Below, piece after piece: positions 16,392 through 22,444 of a stretch of DNA of 22,444 nt. A program made the position numbers and the translations under genes. The number at the start of each line of letters is the position of its first letter. The stretch's first letter is position 1. The DNA comes from Stramenopiles sp. TOSAG23-6 (taxonomy: Eukaryota; Sar): the NCBI GenBank assembly GCA_900128565.1, contig LT636014.1, forward strand, positions 1-22,444. Reading direction: 5' to 3'. The notes under the pieces are model-generated. The model ran no database searches, was not told where the DNA came from, and was given only the letters and a program-made list of their open reading frames with translations.

Positions 16392-18179
16392 TTATGTAAC
16401 TAACATTTTTTTAGCAAATGTGCTCATACAACAACCAAATGCCTGTATAGGTGAAAATGGGTATTTAAAATCTAGAGAATATACATTCCTTCTCACTTTC
16501 CCAAAACGAAGCTGTTCTGTATCAATCCCAAATTCACTTTCTAGATGACATGTGTTGTAAAAAAATATTTTAAAAATTTGAAATTCGTTAGGTATGGTAT
16601 TTGGTACGAAAAGAATAAATTTGAAATTCATGATAAAAACGTACATGAACTTTCCACCTCAAGTAGAAAATTTTTTTTTGACGCTTTCTTTACACGACCA
16701 TCAAAATTGAGAGTCCACGCATTCAAATCTTTATTCCATTTATTGTAAAAAAATATAAAAAAAAAATCGTTAGGTACAAAAGTTTCTATGAAAAAAAAAA
16801 AAAAAAAAGTCGATATTATTTTGAAAACGTACACGATGGCTGTTTTGTACGAAATTGTAATAATTGAGACTGTTCTTGAACGCCCAAAGATGCATATTCA
16901 TTTCTAATAACCTCCTTCTCACCTCCGGTAGGTTTCTCCTTTGTAATTCGATTTTTTTGTTCCATATCAAATCGGTCACAAAGACTCATAAAATTAGCTT
17001 TCAATGCATCTTCATCATCATGACGTGGTAGTATCACTTTCATGTATTTTGGAAAAATATTTGAAAAAAAAATTGTTCGGTACAAAATTTCGTATGAAAA
17101 AATAAATTCGAAATAAAAAAAAAATAAAACATACATCGAGTTTGGCACTCGGGCTAAGATATTAGTCTCAAAACGAATATGGATTAAATCGTGAGCAGCA
17201 TATATTTTCAAAAATACTTTACATTTTGATGTTTCTTTGTTAGGTACAAAATTTGGTATGAAAAAGATATTTATTCAATTTTGAAAAAAACGTACATGAC
17301 TACTTTTCACCTTTAATTGAGGATTTCGTGCTCTATAATCAAAAAGAGAAAACTGCTTTCCAGTCATATTACTTATCATACACCCTAAATATACTGGACT
17401 TGACTCAGATGTTGGTATACTATCTATAGTTGTTAGCCTAAAAGTGTTATTAATTGTACTAAATATACAGAGACCCTTGTGCGTACTATTCATACTAGCA
17501 GCCATGTNTTCGTGAAAAAATATTTTTTTTTTGTCAAAAAGCTTGTTAGGTACAAAATTGTGTATGAAAAAAAATATATATTCATGATGAAAACATACAT
17601 CATAAATTCGCCCGATTGTTTGTGAAAATGCCAAGCAGTAACAAACGCACCGACGTATCGACGAATATATCCTAAACACCATATATCAGACACGGAATCA
17701 GTTACAGGAGATAAAAATGTTGCCTTTTGTCCGTGCATTAGTTGGTGCAGACGCTGACCTTCTGGAACCTCAGCAAAGTCCGTTGTTGGTTTCTCTTTAA
17801 ATATTCCTCGGAGCTTATTTGGATTATCTTTTATTGGTTCGCTTATTAAAGCATTACCCGTAGAGAGATCAAAGAGTTCATCTCCACTAGCAGAATACTC
17901 TTCGTAGGACTCTTCGTCGTCAGAAACATTATTTGAGCCTTCTTGAGAACTGTTATCCGAGTCTTTCTTAGAATCCTCAACATCTACAGTCACAAGTTCT
18001 GCCTGTATGTTGCTTTCTTTTACAGTGGGCGTACTTAATTTATTCACGTCTGTGCTGATTGGCTCACTTAGAATACCCTTCTCTACATTTGATTCAGTCT
18101 CTAAGGGAGCTGCGTTTAAATTAGTTTCGGCTACATCACCGAAAATATCCCAAACGTCATCGAACTTTTGATCTCCCAT
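16392..18179 (-). CDS. Tubby-like protein, six exons split by five introners
   Basis: Exons 18179-17599, 17503-17296, 17199-17135, 17041-16833, 16737-16645 and 16549-16392 join in frame to 437 residues. Residues 1-150 are acidic and Ser-rich and probably disordered. From about 165 to the end is a Tubby C-terminal domain: IRRYVGAFVTAWHFH, YLGCMISNMTGKQFSLFDY (232-250), IRFETNILARVPNSMKVILP, WNKDLNAWTLNFDGRV, KKASKKNFLLEV, LRFGKVRRNVYSLDFKYPFS and PIQAFGCCMSTFAKK. This domain is a 12-strand barrel round a central helix that binds PI(4,5)P2 at membranes and serves ciliary receptor trafficking in animals. The basic pair at the PIP2 site of mouse Tubby (KLR) is CMI here. About 50 residues rich in Glu/Lys/Gln are inserted before WNKD. 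Family assignment is firm; lipid binding is doubtful. Confidence 0.9.
16550..16644 (-). mobile_element. Introner, Tubby intron 5 (95 bp)
   Basis: Starts GTACGTTTTTATC, contains TTTTCGTACCAAATACC and ATACCTAACGAATTTC, and ends ACAACACAT. Phase 1: TCA T joins GT CAT. The nearest exon AG would create an immediate TAA. Confidence 0.87.
16738..16832 (-). mobile_element. Introner, Tubby intron 4 (95 bp)
   Basis: Starts GTACGTTTTC, has a 19-base poly-T, CATAGAAACTTTTG and TACCTAACGATTT, and ends ACAATAAAT. Phase 1: TCG T joins GG AAT, giving the conserved Trp of Tubby proteins. An in-frame AG nine bases inside the exon would delete that Trp-Asn-Lys. Confidence 0.87.
17042..17134 (-). mobile_element. 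Introner, Tubby intron 3 (93 bp)
   Basis: Starts GTATGTTTTATTTT, contains TTTTTTCATACGAAATTTTG, has the branch motif variant TACCGAACAA, and ends CCAAAATACAT. Phase 2: TCG AT joins G AAA, restoring PNSMKVILP of the Tubby fold. Confidence 0.92.
17200..17295 (-). mobile_element. Introner, Tubby intron 2 (96 bp)
   Basis: Starts GTACGTTTTTTTC, contains TTTTTCATACCAAATTTTG and TACCTAACAAAG, and ends GAAAATATAT. Phase 0: CAT joins GCT. An earlier ACAT inside would bring a stop codon into frame, so the later ATAT end is chosen by frame and by alignment to sister copies. Confidence 0.8.
17504..17598 (-). mobile_element. Introner, Tubby intron 1 (95 bp)
   Basis: Starts GTATGTTTTCATCATG, contains TTTTTTTTCATACACAATTT and GTACCTAACAAG, and ends AANACAT. 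Phase 2: ATG AT joins G GCT. One N is in the copy. Confidence 0.88.
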
Positions 18180-18607
18180 ATTCAGTGTAGTTCCAATTCT
18201 TTTGTAGGCTTAAATAATGATCGTAATTTCAACTCTAATATTTTGCAAAACTTGAGCTCAGGTTTCAGATTAATCGTAAATCTCCTCAAAATAATCAAGT
18301 TTCTACAAGGAACGAGATACGTAGCCTTCCTTTGAAGTTTGAACTGCCTGAAAGGAGGAGGAGGCTCTCTCGAGGATAATTTAACCAATTTAACCGTCGC
18401 AAAATTCACTAAAAAAAAATTAAAACTTATCAAAATAAACCGTTATTTCGATTTCGCGCTAGACGAAGATAGTACGTTCAACAGTATCGTTCAAGATACT
18501 CTCAAGATACGCTCAAAATATCGTAAGGCGCACACACCTAGCAAGGCCTACGTAATTGTACACTTCATTTTTAAAGCCCTTTCCTCCCTTTATATTCTAA
18601 ACGCATT
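18180..18607. promoter_or_regulatory. Divergent intergenic region
   Basis: 428 bp between the leftward Tubby gene and the rightward four-TM gene. It contains a purine-rich GAAAGGAGGAGGAGG near 18350 and CTCTCGAGGATAA beside it; a similar CTCTCGAGATA occurs near 9363 in the Rab/Rieske promoter. TTTATATTC lies 20 bp before the ATG at 18608. No convincing frame is present. Confidence 0.35.
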
Positions 18608-19465
18608 ATGAAATCAGACGTTCCAGTGTCACACGCACAACCAGTATACGTAGCGGCACCGACGCAGCCAGTATACGTCATGGCGTCACCCACGCACCAA
18701 ACACCACTTTTGAAGCAGAATCAAAAAACACAAAAAGTTCACAACAAATTCGCATACATAACAATGGTTGTACTTTTCATTGCATTTGGACTTCAAATTG
18801 GTGCACTGGGTTGGGATACGTACGGTGAAATTAAAGGTGGAATTAAAATAAAAAATTTCACAGTGAAAGGTAAGTTTGATTTGGGTTGGAAAAAATGCAA
18901 AAGAAGTGTTTCCGTGTCGAGTCTGAAAGATACTGTTTCCGCGTCATACAAGAGTATGAAAGAGGATGGCGTCGATTACGTTGACGATATAATCTTTGCA
19001 GGAAAATTCATCTTCGGAGGCTTAATTACCTCTTTACTGCTGAATGTTATCGCCACGGCTCTAATTTTGTTGCACCAAAAGAATCTAGCTGTAATTGTTG
19101 TCAGTCTTGCTATTGTTTCCGGAGTAACTGCTATTTGCGTATGGAAGTTTGAGGGTGAAAAGTCCGTGAAAAATTTCATAAAAGAGTGGCGTACGAGTGA
19201 ACCGGCTTGGCTAAAGAAGGGGGTAAGCACCCTTCATGGGCGTCAAAAGTTTGACTATCCAAGCTTTGACTGGGACAATGAAGGGACCAATGAAGGGACC
19301 AATGAAGGGAGCTTTGACTGGCCTGACTGGACCTTTGACCATCCCGTTCACCATCCCGTGAAAATGGAATCTTCTTTTAATATGTTTGTGAAATCTACAA
19401 TTTTGGGCGCGGTAGCTAATATCTTAATGTTTTGTACTTCAATTACTTATGCATGTGCAGCCTAA
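18608..19465 (+). CDS. Four-transmembrane protein of unknown function
   Basis: Single exon, 285 residues. The N-terminal tail (1-45) contains a duplicated QPVYV motif. Predicted membrane segments by eye: 48-68 (YITMVVLFIAFGLQIGALGW), about 130-155 (IFAGKFIFGGLITSLLLNVI), 159-179 (NLAVIVVSLAIVSGVTAICV) and about 259-281. The loop after the first segment (60 residues) is Lys-rich, and the loop before the last is Trp/Asp/His-rich with a GTNE repeat. The layout recalls claudin-like or amastin-like tetraspan proteins, but no diagnostic motif is seen, so I give no family. It is convergent with the primase gene 99 bp away. Confidence 0.8.
   Translation: MKSDVPVSHAQPVYVAAPTQPVYVMASPTHQTPLLKQNQKTQKVHNKFAYITMVVLFIAFGLQIGALGWDTYGEIKGGIKIKNFTVKGKFDLGWKKCKRSVSVSSLKDTVSASYKSMKEDGVDYVDDIIFAGKFIFGGLITSLLLNVIATALILLHQKNLAVIVVSLAIVSGVTAICVWKFEGEKSVKNFIKEWRTSEPAWLKKGVSTLHGRQKFDYPSFDWDNEGTNEGTNEGSFDWPDWTFDHPVHHPVKMESSFNMFVKSTILGAVANILMFCTSITYACAA
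19277..19312 (+). repeat. 12-bp coding tandem repeat, three copies
   Basis: Three copies of AATGAAGGGACC (the last ends in AGC), encoding NEGT in a loop of the four-TM protein. Near-perfect copies suggest recent slippage. Confidence 0.9.
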
Positions 19466-19564
19466 GGGGAAAATACGAAACACTTAAATGCGCAATGAAT
19501 TTTATTTGTTTAATTTTCAAGTCAGCACAATAAAAAGAAGACAGTGTTACTCAAAATATTATAA

Positions 19565-21052
19565 TCACGCTGTTGTAGGTATTGTTGAACTAGTATTACT
19601 GATAGTGAAAGATTTCACAGAAGAGCCACCAGTTTGCTTCATATTTGCAGTATTTGCAGCTTCATTTTCATTTTCCATTTCTTCATCGATAAACCTTCGC
19701 GATGCGTCAAACCAAGCATTCGGATGATTTCCAACATCATTTGCATCAGCACCTTTATGTGTTACTTCAAAATGCTTTCTACATGCAATTTGAAAATGGC
19801 CATTCTTTGCAGCATCAATAATATTATTGATATCACTACCACTGACTTTGAGCTTAGATAATCGTGCTCGAAGATGAGTGTCATCCCAATGACGAAACGG
19901 GCAACCGTGACTTTGCCCTGCAGCTGGCGCAGGTCCCATTATAATTTTCATGCACCCATGTGGTGTATAGTTAGCGCGTTTACCTTCCTTACCATAACTA
20001 TGGCGTATATTGTAGGCATATTTTTTGTCAAAGTCATCGGAAGACATCTTCTTTGTAAATGTATTTTTCCAAAAGGTCATGGCGTCTTCAAGTGAAAGCC
20101 CAATCCCTTTTAAGAAAAGTCCATACTGTTGTCGACCTTCATATTTCAAATGATGTTGCTGGCGCATAGCTGTGTGTAGATTATTCATACACATAGGCAT
20201 TGAGGAACGAGAGAGAGAATCAATCATTGCAGGAGTAACCTTATCAAGAATCTTCACGTCGGCACTATAATCTTTACCCAAATATTGTCTGCTAATATTT
20301 TTCAAAAGTGGTGTCAAACGGTTGTCAGATAAAACGCGCACCATAGACTTTGCAGCCAATGCTAGAGATTTGGATAAATGTTCACGAAAACGACGCTGTA
20401 GAAGATTGATTAGATGCTCTCGTGGTACAAACGCAAAACCATCATTGACAAAAACTTGACGTCTTTGAACTAGCTCAAGAGCTTGTTCGAATGGAACACG
20501 AAAATAGTTAATTTCTAGTTGTTCAGTTTTATTGCCATATGCATTTGCCGCGTGCACCTGTCGCAATTGTCGGGAGAAAAGTTCTCGGTCACTCGCAGAT
20601 ATTTGCTCATAGTTGAGTTTGTATATCCTCATAAACGCATCGACATCCTTCGGACTCTCCTCTTTAAAACGATGACGAAATAATGCGCACTCATTCGATA
20701 AAAACCAGCGACGCAGTTCCTCTGTTTGACAATACGCCAAACGAAGAATATAATGCGATATGGTATCTTTTCTTTCGTCGCCTTTAAAACGTAAACGAAG
20801 TACTCGGTCGTGTATTTTCTTCACAGCTGCACTAAACTCCTCCCCCTTCAGACCCTGATCCTGAGCTGTTGCAATTGCTTGCAAAACCTGTAAACGATCA
20901 TATGCAAATGACTCAAACTCATCAAGAGAAACATCTTGTGATGGTGGTATTGTATACAGTGATAACCGCGTCTCCAAAGGACGGCGCCCATCACGTCCTT
21001 GTCTGCCTGTTCCAGGGGTAGTAGTTCGTTTAGATGTCGACAAGATTTCCAT
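19565..21052 (-). CDS. PRI2: DNA primase large subunit (PriL/Prim2)
   Basis: Single exon, 495 residues starting at ATG 21052. It is the regulatory subunit of the eukaryotic primase in the DNA polymerase alpha-primase complex, which makes the RNA-DNA primers in the nucleus. The N-terminal helical domain starts with SLYTIPPSQDVSLDEFESFA. The C-terminal iron-sulfur domain is strongly conserved: MPMCMNNLHTAMRQQHHLKY, GRQQYGLFLKGIGLSLEDA, YAYNIRHSYGKEGKR, YTPHGCMKII, HGCPFRHWDD and FQIACRKHFE. The four 4Fe-4S cysteines are C288, C367, C384 and C424, essentially the positions in human PRIM2. The length is close to the human protein (509). The last 40 residues are Ser/Thr-rich and dispensable-looking. 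There is no introner in it. It diverges from the GOLD-like gene. Confidence 0.97.
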   Translation of the reverse strand: MEILSTSKRTTTPGTGRQGRDGRRPLETRLSLYTIPPSQDVSLDEFESFAYDRLQVLQAIATAQDQGLKGEEFSAAVKKIHDRVLRLRFKGDERKDTISHYILRLAYCQTEELRRWFLSNECALFRHRFKEESPKDVDAFMRIYKLNYEQISASDRELFSRQLRQVHAANAYGNKTEQLEINYFRVPFEQALELVQRRQVFVNDGFAFVPREHLINLLQRRFREHLSKSLALAAKSMVRVLSDNRLTPLLKNISRQYLGKDYSADVKILDKVTPAMIDSLSRSSMPMCMNNLHTAMRQQHHLKYEGRQQYGLFLKGIGLSLEDAMTFWKNTFTKKMSSDDFDKKYAYNIRHSYGKEGKRANYTPHGCMKIIMGPAPAAGQSHGCPFRHWDDTHLRARLSKLKVSGSDINNIIDAAKNGHFQIACRKHFEVTHKGADANDVGNHPNAWFDASRRFIDEEMENENEAANTANMKQTGGSSVKSFTISNTSSTIPTTA

Positions 21053-21463
21053 ACTGAAACTCTAGTTTGTGCTTAAAGGCTTATCTTAGACACCTAAAGA
21101 TAGACAAAGACTGAATAATCTACTGGTATGGCAGAGATACCAATACACGTATCGCCTTATGTACAATCAAATTGAAATTAGGCGGCTCGTTTAGTCTATA
21201 TTGTCCTGGAAAACCTCTCTCTTTTATCCAAGTGTCCGTCAAATTTAGTGAAACATCCCGAAACATCAACGTTGAAAAAATTTATTTTGCGCGCGCGGTC
21301 AACTTTTTGGAAGTCTTCTACTAAAGCACCACGACTCCAAGTATATATAGAGAATATTAATAGATTCCACGCTCTTTGAGTATTGTAATTATATATCAAA
21401 CTCCACGATCCTAGCTACGTATTCGACAAACGTTATAAGTCATCTTCTAGATAATCCTGCAAA
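21053..21463. promoter_or_regulatory. Divergent promoter region of primase and GOLD-like genes
   Basis: 411 bp. A CG-only run stands out: TTTTGCGCGCG at 21285-21295, the reverse complement of CGCGCGCAAAA at 2757-2767. It vaguely recalls E2F sites expected near an S-phase gene but does not match the TTTSSCGC consensus exactly. TATATATAG at 21341-21349 lies about 115 bp before the rightward ATG. Confidence 0.4.
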
Positions 21464-22444
21464 ATGCCAAAGCGCTGGAAGCGGCGACTCCGAACTCAAA
21501 TGCGGTTGGCTCACGAAGCCAATGCATTACGTGTTCCGAATTCTTCATTGAATAACTCAAAAGTGGTTGAATCAAAGCAGCCCCAGGAATATTTCCCACT
21601 TGACGAAAAAGGTGCTGCTCGTTTTCTTAATGTAGAAGCGATGTCGAAGTCAGATTCCCCTACTGATCTGACGTATCATAGTGCTGGATTACCCATATTA
21701 TATGGTAGTTTAATTGATCTTCCTATTCCTATTCAGGAAGGAAGTGCTGATCTCAAAATAAAGTTAGTCGCCACTGGGGGAGAAATACAGTATTCTGTAT
21801 CTTGGGAGTCTCTCTGCCCAGTAAAGCATTTAGGTGTATCCCCTTCGAAAGTTCAGAAATACATTGAAAGTGAGACATCGCTTAAAAATTCTAATGAAAA
21901 TTCTACAATACCTCCGAGTATTTTTGAAAAAGAAGAGTCACTAGAATTATTGCCCTTAACTAATCTGAAAGGTTCGGACAACATTTCCCTGTTTATTCCT
22001 AAAGCTGGTGTTGTTACATTACATGTGCAAAATAGTAGTACTACCTGGCCCGTAAAGGATGTACATTTTCAAAATTGAATTTCGAATTTTTTTTTTTCAT
22101 AGAAAATTTTGTACCTAACGATTTCTTTTTTTATCTACACTTTTTTTCACAATACATGATGATGTAGTATTACACTACGTTGTCTCTTTAGAACACATTT
22201 GTCCTTTGGTAACGAAACGAAATATCATGTATTCACTTAAAAAGCAGTGTAACGATTTAAATTCGATATATCGTGATAGTCTTAGAGTTGTTGAAGAAAG
22301 TAGTCAAAATTTAGAAACACTTAGAAAGAAATTATGTATGTTTTATTTTTTTTTTTACAAAAAAATCGAATTTATTTTTTTTGAAAAATTTTGTACCTAA
22401 CAAATTTAAGGTTTTTTTTTTNAAANATTTTTNCNAAANACATA
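21464..22444 (+). CDS. GOLD-like beta-sandwich protein, 3' end missing
   Basis: Exons 21464-22060 and 22158-22335 join in frame (775 bases so far); a further intron runs to 22443 and the next exon starts at the last base. The start is MPKRWKRRLRTQMRL, basic. Residues about 75-205 alternate hydrophobic and polar: LPILYGSLIDLPIPIQEGS, DLKIKLVATGGEIQYSVSWE, then ISLFIPKAGVVTLHVQNSST and, after the intron, DDVVLHYVVSL. The order (glycine-serine after the first strand, a ...GGEIQYSV strand, then a final G-x-V-T-L-x-V-x-N-S pair) fits a GOLD domain, found in p24 cargo receptors and SEC14-like proteins of the secretory pathway. This is a fold-level guess. After it comes a helical stretch (LKKQCNDLNSIYRDSLRVVE). 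The gene continues beyond the window. Confidence 0.7.
22061..22157 (+). mobile_element. Introner, GOLD-like gene intron 1 (97 bp)
   Basis: Starts GTACATTTTC, contains TTTTTTTCATAGAAAATTTTG and TACCTAACGATTTC, and ends TCACAATACAT. Phase 0: AAG GAT joins GAT GAT. The 5' end GTACAT differs from the usual GTAYGT. Confidence 0.87.
22336..22443 (+). mobile_element. Introner, GOLD-like gene intron 2 (108 bp), at contig end
   Basis: Starts GTATGTTTTATTTTT, contains TTGAAAAATTTTG and TACCTAACAAATTT, and ends NANACAT with five Ns in its last 35 bases. Only one base follows it. The Ns fit merged reads from many genomic copies. Confidence 0.82.

Noticed and set aside
16729-16737. AG-ending alternative 3' site for Tubby intron 4 (in frame, nine bases into the exon); a similar one exists for Tubby intron 1
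   Set aside because: It would delete the conserved Trp-Asn-Lys start of a Tubby strand, and most other introns of the family, including the helicase one, have no usable AG. The uniform AT boundary explains all copies.
21285-21295. Canonical E2F site near the primase gene
   Set aside because: TTTTGCGCGCG does not match TTTSSCGC at the required positions; kept only as a weak shared motif.
1-22444. CRISPR arrays, tRNA or rRNA genes, bacterial operons
   Set aside because: No regular spaced direct repeats, no cloverleaf or rRNA core sequence seen, and gene content and introns are eukaryotic.

Overview
The window reads as nuclear DNA of a unicellular eukaryote: AT-rich, gene-dense (12 protein genes in 22.4 kb, often divergent or convergent with 100-600 bp between them), with eukaryote-only genes (Rab GTPase, primase large subunit, Tubby-like protein, DEAD-box helicase, U1-type zinc finger). 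The lineage cannot be fixed from sequence alone. The intron behaviour recalls the non-canonical repeated introns published for the parasitic dinoflagellate Amoebophrya, but that is analogy only. Scattered Ns and the structure of both ends suggest a draft contig, possibly from single-cell or metagenomic short reads.

Layout: (1) 1-2369, minus: long intronless open frame of unknown function running off the left edge. (2) 2971-5829, plus: three-exon low-complexity protein with a SHOCT-like helix pair. (3) 6220-8358, plus: coiled-coil protein with one U1-type zinc finger. (4) 8613-9275, minus: Rab11-like GTPase. (5) 9747-10617, plus: membrane-anchored Rieske protein. (6) 10770-11978, minus: aspartyl/asparaginyl beta-hydroxylase. 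(7) 12218-14271, plus: DEAD-box helicase of the Mss116/organellar type. (8) 14498-16153, minus: BspA-like LRR plus Cys-rich repeat surface protein. (9) 16392-18179, minus: six-exon Tubby-like protein. (10) 18608-19465, plus: four-TM protein. (11) 19565-21052, minus: DNA primase large subunit with all four 4Fe-4S cysteines. (12) 21464-22444, plus: partial GOLD-like protein running off the right edge. The genes do not form an obvious pathway.

The main discovery candidate is the introns. All 11 introns that reading frames demand belong, with one diverged exception, to a single repeated family: ten are 92-108 bp or 131 bp and share a GTAYGTTTT start, a poly-T tract, a CATACGAAATTTTG-like block, the branch-point-like TACCTAAC, and an AATACAT-like end. 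The eleventh (91 bp, in the Rieske gene) keeps only the CTAAC core and the ends. They sit in five unrelated genes. Reading-frame continuity and conserved protein motifs (helicase motif VI, Tubby strands) place the 3' boundary after AT, not AG. They look like introner elements (mobile, gene-invading introns) spliced as GT-AT, or as an equivalent shifted boundary such as TG-CA or AT-AC.

Secondary observations: telomere-like repeats in two divergent promoter regions; a 55-bp exact inverted copy joining the left edge to gene 2; a likely dead introner between genes; a Tubby protein lacking the basic residues that bind PIP2 in mouse Tubby.
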